From Peribacillus simplex (GTDB lineage: Bacteria; Bacillota; Bacilli; Bacillales; DSM-1321): a stretch of DNA of 64,000 bases. Positions 7,660 to 18,808 of the stretch are shown in pieces (the first letter of the stretch is position 1; each line of letters starts with the position of its first letter). The position numbers were made by a program, and so were the translations under genes. The stretch lies in NCBI RefSeq assembly GCF_001542915.1, contig NZ_LNNH01000012.1, positions 329,120 to 393,119 on the forward strand. The letters run 5' to 3'. The notes under the pieces were generated by a model. That model was given only the letters and a program-made list of their open reading frames with translations. It searched no databases and had not been told where the DNA came from.

Positions 7660-8928
7660 ATGAAGAGCTTTTTTAAAAACTATCGATCCTCATTGATCCT
7701 ACTCACTGCCATCATTATCGGTGGGATAGCAGGCGTCGTTTTCGGTGAGAAAACCTCGGTCATCCAACCGCTGGGAGATTTATTCCTAAATCTGATGTTC
7801 ACGATCATCGTTCCCTTGGTATTTTTCAGCATCGCTTCGGCCATTGCCAATATGAGTGGAATGAACCGCCTCGGAAAAATCATGGGCAGCATCGTGATCG
7901 TTTTCCTGACGACAGCCGCATTGGCTGCCGTGATTGGATTCATTGGGACAACCATCATCAACCCTTTGGAGGGCACAGATACGACAGCCATCAAAGAATT
8001 GATGGAAAACAGTTCCCCTGAGGAAAAGGTTGAAGATGTTTCTTTCTTCAGTCAACTGGTCAACACTGTAACCGTATCCGATTTTCCCGAACTGTTCTCC
8101 AGGAGCAATATGCTCCAGCTTATCGTTTTCTCGGTATTAATTGGACTTTCGACTGCACTTGTCGGCGAGAAGGCTAGACCGATCACCGAATTTTTAACAG
8201 CTGGAACGGCTGTCATGATGAAGGTCGTGAAGATCGTCATGTACTATGCACCCATTGGACTTGGCGCTTATTTTGCGACGATCATCGGACAGCTCGGGCC
8301 GCAGATTTTGGAGGGCTATGCCCGTACCTTCGTTCTTTATCTCGTCTTAGCTTTAATTTATTATTTTGGCTTCTTCACTTTGTATGCCTTTATCGCAGGT
8401 GGGAAGGATGGCGTTAAATTATTTTGGAAAAATGCCTTGGCGCCATCAATTACAGCCATCGCTACGTGCTCCAGTGCCGCGTGCATTCCAGTCAATCTGG
8501 AATCAGTCAAGAAAATGGGCGTGCCAAAGGATATTGCGGAAACGGTCATTCCACTCGGAGCCAACACTCATAAGGATGGGTCCGTATTTGGCGGAATTCT
8601 GAAAATCGTATTCCTATTCAGCTTATTCGGTAAGGATATGACCAGCATTTCAAGCATATTGAGCATCCTTGCCGTTGCCTTTTTGGTTGGTGCTGTCATG
8701 GGTGCCATTCCTGGAGGAGGGATGATCGGGGAAATGCTGATTCTCAGCGTATTCGGCTTCCCGGTTGAAGTTTTGCCGATCATTGCCGTTATATCGACGA
8801 TAATCGATGCACCTGCTACACTGTTGAACTCAACAGGAAACACAGTTTGTGCCATGCTCGTGTCACGGCTCGTCGAGGGCAAGAACTGGTTAAAGCAAGC
8901 TTTCATTAAAGAAGAATCGGCCTTATGA
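7660..8928 (+). CDS. Dicarboxylate/amino acid:cation symporter (DAACS family)
   Basis: A 422-residue membrane transporter of the glutamate/dicarboxylate symporter family (GltP/DctP type). The serine-rich re-entrant loop is visible as CSSAACIPVNLE, followed by the IPLGANTHKDGSV motif and a late IDAPATLLNSTGNTV segment that binds the substrate carboxylates. Chosen start: ATG 7660, because the promoter at 7582-7610 lies between it and the upstream ATG; AAAGGA precedes it. Expected role: Na+/H+-coupled uptake of glutamate, aspartate or C4-dicarboxylates. Within the DAACS family the exact substrate is uncertain. Confidence 0.88.
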   Translation: MKSFFKNYRSSLILLTAIIIGGIAGVVFGEKTSVIQPLGDLFLNLMFTIIVPLVFFSIASAIANMSGMNRLGKIMGSIVIVFLTTAALAAVIGFIGTTIINPLEGTDTTAIKELMENSSPEEKVEDVSFFSQLVNTVTVSDFPELFSRSNMLQLIVFSVLIGLSTALVGEKARPITEFLTAGTAVMMKVVKIVMYYAPIGLGAYFATIIGQLGPQILEGYARTFVLYLVLALIYYFGFFTLYAFIAGGKDGVKLFWKNALAPSITAIATCSSAACIPVNLESVKKMGVPKDIAETVIPLGANTHKDGSVFGGILKIVFLFSLFGKDMTSISSILSILAVAFLVGAVMGAIPGGGMIGEMLILSVFGFPVEVLPIIAVISTIIDAPATLLNSTGNTVCAMLVSRLVEGKNWLKQAFIKEESAL

Positions 8929-8935
8929 TCGAATG

Positions 8936-8966
8936 GACGCCTGGTTTTCCAGGCGTCTTTTTTTTG
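8936..8966 (+). terminator. Intrinsic terminator of the symporter gene
   Basis: Stem GACGCCTGG (8936-8944) / CCAGGCGTC (8949-8957) with a 4-base loop and a run of eight or more T. Confidence 0.93.
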
Positions 8967-9020
8967 GAGCAAGGTGTTCCATGCCGATGCATAGAATGTA
9001 ACTGTAAAGGAGGGATTCCG

Positions 9021-9692
9021 ATGTTAACGAAGTGGTTGCCTGCGGCGATCCTTATTACGGGACTAGCCTATATATTCGTCATACCTGAAGAGCCATTGCT
9101 TCTGAAAATCAGCTGTAAAGTGATTCCGATGTTATTGATTTTGCTTTATGCGAGCAAAAAAGGAGGACGAGGGAATCGATATCAAATTCCGATCCTCCTT
9201 GGACTATTCTTTTGCCTGATTGGAGATGGCTTGTTGATTTGGTTTCTTATCGGCCTTTCCGCCTTCTTGATCGGCCACCTTTTCTATATTGCGGCCTTCC
9301 TGAAATCATGGAACTTTTCCTGGCTTCGATTCGCAACGATTCTGCCGATTGCCGCTTACTCGACCGTGATTTGTCGGCAAATTATCCTTTCCTTGATAGA
9401 AACGGGTGAAAATGGCCTCATCATCCCTGTAATCGGTTATGTGACGGTCATTTCGCTCATGGGCTGGACGGCGATGATGACCAGAAATGCCGTTGCAATC
9501 ATCGGCGGGATGCTGTTTGTGATTTCCGATTCCATCCTAGCTTGGAACAAATTCATCGACGTCATTGCCTTCTCTGGTCCACTGATCATGCTTACCTATT
9601 ATGCCGCCCAGTTTTTCATCGCTGCCAGCATTCGCAAAGACCCTTCTTTCGGTTTTGCGAACGGACTGAAAAATGAAACGCCCAGCACATGA
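9021..9692 (+). CDS. YhhN family protein (lysoplasmalogenase-like)
   Basis: A 223-residue protein made almost wholly of hydrophobic helices (about eight). It carries YhhN/TMEM86 signatures: LIGDGLLIW (here FCLIGDGLL), IGHLFYIAAF, and VISDSILAWNKF with a conserved D and N. The start at 9021 follows AAAGGAGGG. Family members in animals hydrolyse the vinyl-ether bond of lysoplasmalogens; the bacterial substrate is uncertain, as aerobic Bacillaceae are not known for plasmalogens. A strong terminator follows. Confidence 0.8.
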   Translation: MLTKWLPAAILITGLAYIFVIPEEPLLLKISCKVIPMLLILLYASKKGGRGNRYQIPILLGLFFCLIGDGLLIWFLIGLSAFLIGHLFYIAAFLKSWNFSWLRFATILPIAAYSTVICRQIILSLIETGENGLIIPVIGYVTVISLMGWTAMMTRNAVAIIGGMLFVISDSILAWNKFIDVIAFSGPLIMLTYYAAQFFIAASIRKDPSFGFANGLKNETPST

Positions 9693-9734
9693 CAGGATGA
9701 TGTTGATTCCGTTCCACATGAAACAATGAAGAAA

Positions 9735-9775
9735 GGCAATCACCGCTCTAAATGAGCGGTGATTGCCCTTTTTTT
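9735..9775. terminator. Bidirectional intrinsic terminator
   Basis: A 14-bp perfect stem (9735-9748 with 9754-9767), 5-base loop, T tract on the plus strand and a matching tract on the minus strand. It separates the convergent yhhN-like and methyltransferase genes. Confidence 0.93.
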
Positions 9776-10974
9776 CAACCCATGATTTTCTTGATGAAGA
9801 CCACTTTTAAATAGTTGCCTTCCTTATATTCCCGACTTGTCTTGAAATCAGCCGGCAATGAGAATTGCTCGACGATTTCATACTTCCCGTTACATTCCCT
9901 GAAGGCTGCATCGATGAAGCTCTTGAACTTTTTCATGTCGAACGTGCTGCAATTAGTCGAAGCGATGATGAACCCGTCGTCTTCAGTAATTGCAATGGTG
10001 TCCTTCAATAGATTCGTATAGTCTTTGCCAGCGCTGAACGTAAACTTCTTCGATTTGGCAAAACTCGGCGGATCGAGGATGACCAAGTCGAATTTCAACT
10101 CTTTCTTCACTGCATATTTAAAATACTTGAATACATCCATCACCACGATGTTCTGTGTTTCAGGATCTATTCCGTTCACGCCGAACTGTTCGATCGTCTT
10201 CGGTAAACTCCGATTCGCAAGATCGACGCTTGTTGTTTTAATCGCACCGCCCAAAGCGGCAAACACGGAAAATGCCCCCGTGTAGGAGAACATATTCAGC
10301 ACCGTTTTTCCTTTTGCGTATTCATCGCGGATTTTCCGTCTGACATCGCGCTGATCGAGGAAGACACCGACCATCGCGCCATCATTCAAATAAACGGCGA
10401 ACTGGACTCCATTTTCCTTAACAAGAAGGGGAAATTCCGGTTGTTCACCCATGACGAAATCATCTTCATCGACATACTGCCCCTTCGTATCAAAGCGTTT
10501 CTTTTGATAAATCGATTTGACCTCGACCGTATCCTGCAATGCCTTGATAATGGTGTCTTTAAACGAATAAATCCCTTTGCTATACCAGCTGATGACATAG
10601 TGACCGTCATAATGATCGATGATTAAACCACCAATTCCATCGCCCTCTCCATTAAACAATCGGAAAGCGGTCGTCTCGGGATCGTCATAATACGGTTTAC
10701 GGAATTCAACGGCCGCGCCGATTTTTCCATTAAAGAAGGTTTTGTCGATTTTTTCATTTTCGCTTTTGGTCAATACCCAGCCGTAGCCCTTATTTTGTTT
10801 CCCGTAATATCCCTTTGCCAGGAATCGCTTATTCTCATCGACCAGACGTACTAGAGACCCCTCTTCCTGGAGGTCATCGAGATTGGCGATCGACTCTTTA
10901 GCGATCAACGGAAAGCCCTTGCCGATTTTGCTTGCAAACTTAGCTTTCACTTTTATATCTATTTCTTTTCCCAT
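9775..10974 (-). CDS. Class I SAM-dependent rRNA methyltransferase (RlmI/YwbD-like)
   Basis: A 399-residue protein. The N-terminal ~75 residues form a PUA-like RNA-binding domain (KIGKGFPLIAKES, VRLVDENKRFLAKGYY). A RlmI-type middle region (GEGDGIGGLIIDHY) leads to the Rossmann methyltransferase with motif I VLNMFSYTGAFSV and catalytic motif ILDPPSF. This layout matches E. coli RlmI (23S rRNA m5C1962) and B. subtilis YwbD. ATG 10974 was chosen over 10983, as AGG spacing suits it better, but both are weak. The target base is inferred from the family only. Confidence 0.85.
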   Translation of the reverse strand: MGKEIDIKVKAKFASKIGKGFPLIAKESIANLDDLQEEGSLVRLVDENKRFLAKGYYGKQNKGYGWVLTKSENEKIDKTFFNGKIGAAVEFRKPYYDDPETTAFRLFNGEGDGIGGLIIDHYDGHYVISWYSKGIYSFKDTIIKALQDTVEVKSIYQKKRFDTKGQYVDEDDFVMGEQPEFPLLVKENGVQFAVYLNDGAMVGVFLDQRDVRRKIRDEYAKGKTVLNMFSYTGAFSVFAALGGAIKTTSVDLANRSLPKTIEQFGVNGIDPETQNIVVMDVFKYFKYAVKKELKFDLVILDPPSFAKSKKFTFSAGKDYTNLLKDTIAITEDDGFIIASTNCSTFDMKKFKSFIDAAFRECNGKYEIVEQFSLPADFKTSREYKEGNYLKVVFIKKIMG

Positions 10975-11040
10975 CCTTATCATCCTATCTATGCAAATGC
11001 TTTCCTTTCCATTTTACCCTAATCGCTTTATAAATAAAAA

Positions 11041-11061
11041 CCAGCCCGTAACACGGGCTGG
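11041..11061 (-). terminator. Intrinsic terminator of the PTS-IIC-like gene
   Basis: A 9-bp perfect stem (11041-11049 with 11053-11061), 3-base loop; on the minus strand it is followed by TTTTTATTTAT. Confidence 0.9.
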
Positions 11062-11079
11062 CTTCACGAAAATCCTTGC

Positions 11080-12102
11080 TCATGATACCTCTAAATGCAG
11101 GTCGCCCGGTTTCACTTTACCCATCATTTTCAATACTCGATGCAGGACAAGGGTGATCACGGCTGGCAAGACCATGCCGACTGCGACATAAACCAAGAAC
11201 GTATACAATCCTTGCCCGGTAATGATGGCAATCGGGGCAATCATTGAGCTTAACCCCATCCCTCCAAGCTCATACGGCACCTGAAAATCAAATGCCATGG
11301 TAGCGATCGGGGCGCAAATGATTGCCGCAATGAAAGGCGGGACGACATATAATGGCTTTTTGATTAAATTAGGAAACTGGACTTTTGGCGTAACGACCAT
11401 CTGGGCCAGGAACCCGCCCATATCATTATCTTTATAAGACATGACAGTGAATCCGACAAACTGTACGGTACATCCGATTAAAGCTGCCGCACTGGAAACG
11501 GGATCTAATTGCAGGGCGATCGCAAGCGCCGCGGATGACGCCGGGGTCATCAATAAAATGCTCCATACCAAAGCGATGACCATGGAGCCGATTAAAGGCG
11601 ACCCACCGACGGCAGCGGTAATTTGACCGCTTAACCATGTTAGGAATGGCGTCGTGACTAGAGCCAAGCCATATCCAGCCACTCCGCCGACTAGAACCGC
11701 CCCCAATGGGATGGCCATGATATCCAACTTTGTTTTGCCGATTAGCCGCTTACCTACATACGTTGCCACTACTGCTGCCAGGACGGCACTTAACGGCTGC
11801 CCCGTAGCGATCGTGAACGCCCCCTCGGCCGTTCTGTGAATTGCAGCGCCGCCAACGGCACTAGAAGCCATGGCACTAAAAATAATTAACGAATTCCCGC
11901 CAAGCTGATACGCGATGCCAGCCCCCAGCGCAGGCGCAAGCAAGACCTTTGCGGCTCCGCCTATGGCAAGGAAGACCTCCCACCCTAAATACCCGCCTAC
12001 CGATTCGAACAATAACCCGATCCCTAATGTAACCAATACGGCGTTAGCTATTCCTGTTGAGGCTTTGTACATTCGCTCGTTGATATATGCTTTCCTGCTC
12101 AC
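11080..12102 (-). CDS. PTS-EIIC-like membrane protein (PTS_EIIC_2 family)
   Basis: A 340-residue protein with about nine hydrophobic segments. It resembles the PTS_EIIC_2 family, which Bacillus genomes annotate as 'PTS sugar transporter subunit IIC' although EIIA/EIIB partners are usually absent, as here. Glycine/alanine-rich motifs such as GGSPLIGSMVIALVW and LMTPASSAALAIAL are present. The GTG at 12102 was chosen because AAGGAG lies 8 bases upstream; the upstream GTG (12111) overlaps that site. The gene is monocistronic and divergent from gdhA. Phosphotransfer activity is doubtful; substrate unknown. Confidence 0.72.
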   Translation of the reverse strand: MSRKAYINERMYKASTGIANAVLVTLGIGLLFESVGGYLGWEVFLAIGGAAKVLLAPALGAGIAYQLGGNSLIIFSAMASSAVGGAAIHRTAEGAFTIATGQPLSAVLAAVVATYVGKRLIGKTKLDIMAIPLGAVLVGGVAGYGLALVTTPFLTWLSGQITAAVGGSPLIGSMVIALVWSILLMTPASSAALAIALQLDPVSSAAALIGCTVQFVGFTVMSYKDNDMGGFLAQMVVTPKVQFPNLIKKPLYVVPPFIAAIICAPIATMAFDFQVPYELGGMGLSSMIAPIAIITGQGLYTFLVYVAVGMVLPAVITLVLHRVLKMMGKVKPGDLHLEVS

Positions 12103-13898
<1,796 letters not shown>

Positions 13899-13915
13899 CT
13901 TTAAGCTAAATCATG

Positions 13916-13948
13916 AAGCGGTCCTGCACATGGGCCGCTTTACTTTTG
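13916..13948 (+). terminator. Probable terminator of gdhA
   Basis: Stem AAGCGGTCC (13916-13924) / GGGCCGCTT (13932-13940) with one G-T pair, 7-base loop, then TTACTTTTG. Confidence 0.75.
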
Positions 13949-14111
13949 CAATATAATGTCCGTCTTTTCACCGCGCCCGCTCATTCTCCCCACATAGGAA
14001 TGTACATTCACATCATATAGCCCTTATGAAATTACTAAGCGTTAGTAGGCCCAGCGGCATCTGAAAGACACGTATGCAGCGTTTCCGAGACGCAGAAAAC
14101 CTCTCAAAAAT

Positions 14112-14138
14112 AGAGCGCCGGATTAGCTCCGGCACTCT
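14112..14138 (-). terminator. Intrinsic terminator of the ribose operon
   Basis: Stem AGAGCGCCGG (14112-14121) / CCGGCACTCT (14129-14138), 7-base loop; on the minus strand followed by ATTTTTGAGAG. It lies just after rbsB. Confidence 0.85.
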
Positions 14139-14152
14139 CAAAATTTGTTTTT

Positions 14153-15073
14153 TTATTTTTTCGTGACTAATTTCAGCGGTACGGAAATGGTCTCGTCCAC
14201 TTTGTCGCCTTTCAAGATCTTTTCCGCTGCATTAACCGCCTCTTCGCCGATAAGGGCAGGTTGCTGGGCAATTGTCGCTTGTAGTTCACCGTTCTCGACT
14301 GCCTTCAATGCATCATCATTGCCATCGAAGCCAACCACGATGATATCTTTGCCTGCTGCCTTGATCGCTTCAATGGCACCTAATGCCATTTCATCATTAT
14401 GAGCGAATACCGCTTGGATATCTTTATTGCCTTGCAGGATATTTTCCATTACGTTAAGGCCTTTTGTCCGGTCGAATTCTGCCGTCTGGCTTGTCACGAC
14501 ATCCAATTGCTTGTCCGCAAGATTATGGAAGCCTTTTCCGCGTTCGCGAGTTGCTGACGCTCCTGATACACCTTCAAGCTCCACTACCTTTGCTTTTTCG
14601 CCAAGCTCCTTGACTAGGTATTCCGCGGCCATTTCCCCACCAGCGACATTATCGGAGGCGATGAATGTTTCGATATCGCCTTCATCGGATGAGCGGTCTA
14701 TCGTAATGACAGGAATGCCAGCTTCATTTGCAGATTGAACGGCTGAAGATATTGCCGCTGAGTCTGTTGGATTTACAAGAAGGACATCCACCTTTTGCAG
14801 GATTAAATCCTCAATTCCGCTGATTTGTTTAGCCGTATCATCCTGGGCATCAACAACAGTGACTTTCATGCCTTTTTCTTTTGCCTCTTTTTCAACCCCA
14901 TCTTTTAATGAAACGAAGAAAGGATTGTTTAAAGTTGAAATGCTGACACCGATCTTCAATCCTTTTACAGAGTCTTTCTTTTCTTTTTTATCATCTTTCA
15001 GACCCGAATCCATTGAGCATGCAGCCAAGACCATTAATGATAGGATCATGATGATCGATACGATTTTTTTCAT
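14153..15073 (-). CDS. rbsB: D-ribose-binding lipoprotein RbsB
   Basis: A 306-residue substrate-binding protein for the ribose ABC transporter. A lipoprotein signal ends in LAAC with the lipid Cys at residue 19. The periplasmic-binding-protein type 1 fold follows, with LKIGVSISTLNNPFF, DAQDDTAKQISGIEDLI and VFAHNDEMALGAIEA, all typical of RbsB. It sits outside the membrane tethered by lipid and hands ribose to RbsC. It is the last gene of the operon, 15 bases after rbsC, as in B. subtilis. Confidence 0.95.
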   Translation of the reverse strand: MKKIVSIIMILSLMVLAACSMDSGLKDDKKEKKDSVKGLKIGVSISTLNNPFFVSLKDGVEKEAKEKGMKVTVVDAQDDTAKQISGIEDLILQKVDVLLVNPTDSAAISSAVQSANEAGIPVITIDRSSDEGDIETFIASDNVAGGEMAAEYLVKELGEKAKVVELEGVSGASATRERGKGFHNLADKQLDVVTSQTAEFDRTKGLNVMENILQGNKDIQAVFAHNDEMALGAIEAIKAAGKDIIVVGFDGNDDALKAVENGELQATIAQQPALIGEEAVNAAEKILKGDKVDETISVPLKLVTKK

Positions 15074-15088
15074 AAATTACACCCCTGC

Positions 15089-16033
15089 TTATGATTTTTT
15101 ACGGTCAAGTAAGACCGCGATTAATATAACTGCACCTTTCACCACTTGCTGGTAGAAAGAGGATACACCAAGTAAATTCATTCCGTTATTCAAGGTACCG
15201 ATGATCAGGACCCCCACGAGCGTGCCGAACAATCGGCCTTTACCGCCTGATAGGCTTGTCCCGCCGAGCACCACGGCTGCGATGGCATCCATTTCATAGG
15301 ATTGCCCCGCCGTTGGCTGTGCCGAATTCAGACGCGAGGTCAAGATCGCACCGGCAATGGCTGCCATCGTACCTGCCAGCCCATATATGGCCACCTTCAC
15401 GCGATCGACTTTGATCCCGGAAATACGGGAAGCCTTTTCATTTCCGCCAATGGCATACGTTTTGCGGCCAAATGATGTTTTGTGAAGCAGGAACCATAGG
15501 ATGAAAAACGCGATGATCATCACGACCGCCGGTACCGGCAAGCCTAGGAAGTACCCTCTCCCAAGCATTTGGAACGCGACCGAGTCACCAATACCCGTGA
15601 TCGGCTTCCCGTCCGTATAGACGAGCGTCAGGCCTCGGAAAATCGTCATCGTAGCCAATGTAACGATGAAAGGAGCCATTTTACCTTTTGATACGAGAAT
15701 TCCATTGATTACACCCATAATTGCACCAAGTAATATACCTACCAATATGGCAAGGATCGGGTCCATTCCCGAAACCATCATGCCAGCCATAAGCGCGCTG
15801 GACAGTGCCAGAATCGAACCGACGGACAAGTCGATGCCGCCTGTCAGTATGATGAAGGTCATCCCGAATGCAATAAGTGCATTGATGGAGGTTTGACGCA
15901 ATAGATTCAAAATATTGTTCGGTTCCATGAATGATGGATTTAATACGGTTATTACGATAAATAATAGAACCAAGGCGAGTAACGGCCCGAATTTTTGCCA
16001 GATCCCGCTTTTTCCTGTAGCCTCAAGTTTCAT
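15089..16033 (-). CDS. rbsC: Ribose ABC transporter permease RbsC
   Basis: A 314-residue inner-membrane permease of the ribose/xylose/galactose class. About eight to ten hydrophobic segments, with family signatures FGMTFIILTGGIDLSVGS and SAQPTAGQSYEMDAIAAVVLGGTSL-type permease-ATPase coupling loop (split here between 'MDAIAAVVLGG' and 'SGGKG'). The ATG at 16033 follows GGGGGGAACTAG, which overlaps the rbsA stop. Forms the channel used by RbsB and RbsA. Confidence 0.95.
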   Translation of the reverse strand: MKLEATGKSGIWQKFGPLLALVLLFIVITVLNPSFMEPNNILNLLRQTSINALIAFGMTFIILTGGIDLSVGSILALSSALMAGMMVSGMDPILAILVGILLGAIMGVINGILVSKGKMAPFIVTLATMTIFRGLTLVYTDGKPITGIGDSVAFQMLGRGYFLGLPVPAVVMIIAFFILWFLLHKTSFGRKTYAIGGNEKASRISGIKVDRVKVAIYGLAGTMAAIAGAILTSRLNSAQPTAGQSYEMDAIAAVVLGGTSLSGGKGRLFGTLVGVLIIGTLNNGMNLLGVSSFYQQVVKGAVILIAVLLDRKKS

Positions 16034-16034
16034 C

Positions 16035-17516
16035 CTAGTTCCCCCCTGTCGCCAATGCCATGATTTTTTCTTGTGTCGCTTCCTGCTTTAATAATTCTCC
16101 AGCAATTGCACCTTCGTGCACTACAAGGATCCTATCACTCATCCCCACGATTTCCGGAAGCTCAGACGAAACCATGATGATGGCGATTCCCCGCTCCGTC
16201 AGTTCATTCATCAATTCATAAATTTCACGTTTTGCGCCAACATCGATCCCCCTCGTAGGCTCATCCATAATTAAAACCTTCGGGGAGGTGCCGATCCATT
16301 TCGCGATGACCACTTTTTGCTGATTGCCCCCGGATAGGTTGCCGATGATCGTTTCCGCAGAGGAAGTCTTCACGTGAAGCCGTTTGATCATCATATCTGC
16401 AAAATTTCTCTCATCGTCCGTTTTTACGAGTCCGCTTGGTGCAAAGCTCTTCAAATTCGGCAAACCGATATTTTCCCTTACTGAAAAGTCGAGGATCAGC
16501 CCCTCTTCTTTACGGTTTTCCGTAATGAAAGCCAAACCGTGCCGCACTGCATCCGTCGGTTTTCGAATGGAAACCCTCTTGCCCTCAACGGTAATCTCCC
16601 CGCGATCTATTTGGTCGACACCGAAAAGGGCGCGCATGATTTCCGTTCTGCCTGCTCCCATCAATCCGGCTACACCTACTATCTCGCCTTGCCGGACTGC
16701 GAAATTGATATTTTCAAACATCCCTTTTTTCGTCAATCCTTTTACATCAAGGACTACCTCGCCAAGCTTTGCATCACGATGGGGGAACCGATCCTCCAGC
16801 TCCCGTCCGACCATTTTTTGTACGACTTCATCGAAATTCGTATCGACGATTCTTTTCGTATCGACGGTTTTACCATCACGCATAACGGTGATCCGGTCAC
16901 AAATGGCGAATATTTCTTCCATCCGATGCGAGATATAAACAAGTGATACACCCTTTTGGGTTAAGCCCTTCATCACTTCAAATAGCTTTTCGATTTCCCT
17001 ATCGGTTAACGCAGCGGTCGGTTCATCCATGATGATGACTTCGGCCTCCGTCATCAGCGCCTTGGCAATTTCGATCATTTGCTGTTCACCTACGGAACAA
17101 AGGCCGGCTTCCTTATCGAAGGGAAGGGAAATATTAAGTGTTTTAAAAACTTCTTTTGCACGCGCTTTCATTTGTTTCGTCTTTAGGACGCCTAACTTAT
17201 TTACCAGTTCCTTGCCGATAAATAAGTTCTCCAGCACGGTCATTTCCGGCCAAATATTCAATTCCTGACGGATAAAGGCCATCCCCGCTTCTTCTGCTTC
17301 CTTGGAATCCTTGAATGAGGTTTCATTGCCGTTAATCACGATCGTTCCTTGATCCTGCTTATGAAGACCAGTCAAAATGTTCATCAAGGTTGATTTCCCT
17401 GCTCCATTTTCCCCCATGAGCGCGTGTACCTCTCCAGCCTCCAACGAAAAATGAACGCCCTCCAATACCTTGTTTTGACCGAATGCCTTATATATGTCGT
17501 TCATTTCGATTTGCAT
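16035..17516 (-). CDS. rbsA: Ribose import ATP-binding protein RbsA
   Basis: A 493-residue fused tandem ABC ATPase typical of monosaccharide importers. The first domain has Walker [10 protein letters not shown] (about residue 35), signature [15 protein letters not shown] and Walker [12 protein letters not shown]. The second has the degenerate Walker [10 protein letters not shown], signature [15 protein letters not shown] and Walker [14 protein letters not shown] degenerate second site is normal for this family. It powers ribose uptake through RbsC. Start at 17516 with AGAGGTGAAG upstream; 18 bases after rbsD. Confidence 0.96.
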   Translation of the reverse strand: MQIEMNDIYKAFGQNKVLEGVHFSLEAGEVHALMGENGAGKSTLMNILTGLHKQDQGTIVINGNETSFKDSKEAEEAGMAFIRQELNIWPEMTVLENLFIGKELVNKLGVLKTKQMKARAKEVFKTLNISLPFDKEAGLCSVGEQQMIEIAKALMTEAEVIIMDEPTAALTDREIEKLFEVMKGLTQKGVSLVYISHRMEEIFAICDRITVMRDGKTVDTKRIVDTNFDEVVQKMVGRELEDRFPHRDAKLGEVVLDVKGLTKKGMFENINFAVRQGEIVGVAGLMGAGRTEIMRALFGVDQIDRGEITVEGKRVSIRKPTDAVRHGLAFITENRKEEGLILDFSVRENIGLPNLKSFAPSGLVKTDDERNFADMMIKRLHVKTSSAETIIGNLSGGNQQKVVIAKWIGTSPKVLIMDEPTRGIDVGAKREIYELMNELTERGIAIIMVSSELPEIVGMSDRILVVHEGAIAGELLKQEATQEKIMALATGGN

Positions 17517-17534
17517 GGCTCTTCACCTCTTTCT

Positions 17535-17927
17535 TTAAAAGAATACTCCAGACTGCAGAATGCAATTCGAATACGGCGTCGTCTCCCCCGTCCGAATGAC
17601 GGCTTTCGCTTTACTTGACAGCTTCTTGAAATCTTCGTGTGAAACATATTCGATCGCTTCGCCGAACTGCTGCACCATATATTGATGCTGGCCTGGATTT
17701 TTCTCTATCACCTCAGTGGCGGCGATGACCTTTTCAATGACCATATCTTCGTGAACGGCACGCACGACAGCTTGGAACGATGGGGTTCCAGGCGTCAAGG
17801 CTAAGTCTATCTTGATGACTCCCGGCGGCACCGGCAGACCGGCGTCACCTACAACTATATAATCCGTATGACCAAGGTCGGCAAGGACCTTGGCTATCGA
17901 ACTATTGATGATTCCTTGCCTCTTCAT
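17535..17927 (-). CDS. rbsD: D-ribose pyranase RbsD
   Basis: A 130-residue cytoplasmic enzyme that interconverts the beta-pyran and beta-furan forms of D-ribose, supplying the furanose for ribokinase. Recognised by [20 protein letters not shown] with the catalytic His20 region, [12 protein letters not shown], and the C-terminal [13 protein letters not shown] block. Its ATG overlaps the rbsK stop (ATGA), indicating coupled translation. Confidence 0.95.
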   Translation of the reverse strand: MKRQGIINSSIAKVLADLGHTDYIVVGDAGLPVPPGVIKIDLALTPGTPSFQAVVRAVHEDMVIEKVIAATEVIEKNPGQHQYMVQQFGEAIEYVSHEDFKKLSSKAKAVIRTGETTPYSNCILQSGVFF

Positions 17928-18808
17928 GCTTCAAGGCCCCTTTCGACTTCCGCCCTAACCGGCATGCCGCCTTGGGCCCCCAACTTCGTCACGGAAATGG
18001 ACGCTGCCCGGTTGGCGAAAATCAAACATTCATCATAGCTTTTGCCTTCTGCAACGGCCACCGCAAAGGCAGCATTGAATGTATCGCCTGCACCTGTCGT
18101 ATCCACCGCTTCCACTACAAAGCTAGGAACGACCCTTTCTTCATGGCCGTCAAAATATCGGACACCATTTTTTCCTTCCGTAATGAATAATTTATTGGGA
18201 TGCTCCGTCAGGACTTCCGCTCGATCTCTCCCATTGAAAAGTATTTCGAACTCATGTTCATTAGGCGTCAGGAATGCTGCCTGTTGAATCACATCCTCAC
18301 TTAGCTTGCGGGCGGGAGCGGGGTTCAATAGCAGTCTTTTTTGGAGCTTTTTGCACAGCTCAGCCAGGTATTCGACCGTTTCCTCGGGTATTTCCTGCTG
18401 GACCATGACGATGTCCGCTTCCTCGATGGCTTTTTGCGCCTTTTGGACATAATCGGGAGTAATGAAATCATTTGCCCCTTTCACGACAATAATGCTGTTA
18501 TCGCCTTCCGAAAGGATGATATGTGCCGTACCTGAGGCAGAACCTGTAACCGGTTCCACATACTCCGTATTTACACCATTCTTTTTCAGGTTTTCTAAAA
18601 TGATTTCCCCATAAAAATCATCTCCTACACATCCAATCATCGATACTTCCGCACCAAGGCGGGCTGCTGCCACTGCCTGATTCGCTCCCTTTCCACCCGG
18701 GACCGTGATAAAGGATTCTCCTAAAACCGTTTCCCCTGCTTTTGGACGCTTTGCTGATGTCACCACCAGATCCATCGATGAACTTCCCACTACTGCCAAT
18801 TTGATCAC
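17924..18808 (-). CDS. rbsK: Ribokinase RbsK
   Basis: A 294-residue PfkB-family kinase that phosphorylates D-ribose to ribose 5-phosphate with ATP. The N-terminal motif [16 protein letters not shown] and the C-terminal [14 protein letters not shown], with catalytic Asp in GAGD, are both present. The start is GTG at 18808; it overlaps the rbsR stop (GTGA), so the two are translationally coupled. Order R-K-D-A-C-B matches B. subtilis. Confidence 0.95.
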   Translation of the reverse strand: MIKLAVVGSSSMDLVVTSAKRPKAGETVLGESFITVPGGKGANQAVAAARLGAEVSMIGCVGDDFYGEIILENLKKNGVNTEYVEPVTGSASGTAHIILSEGDNSIIVVKGANDFITPDYVQKAQKAIEEADIVMVQQEIPEETVEYLAELCKKLQKRLLLNPAPARKLSEDVIQQAAFLTPNEHEFEILFNGRDRAEVLTEHPNKLFITEGKNGVRYFDGHEERVVPSFVVEAVDTTGAGDTFNAAFAVAVAEGKSYDECLIFANRAASISVTKLGAQGGMPVRAEVERGLEA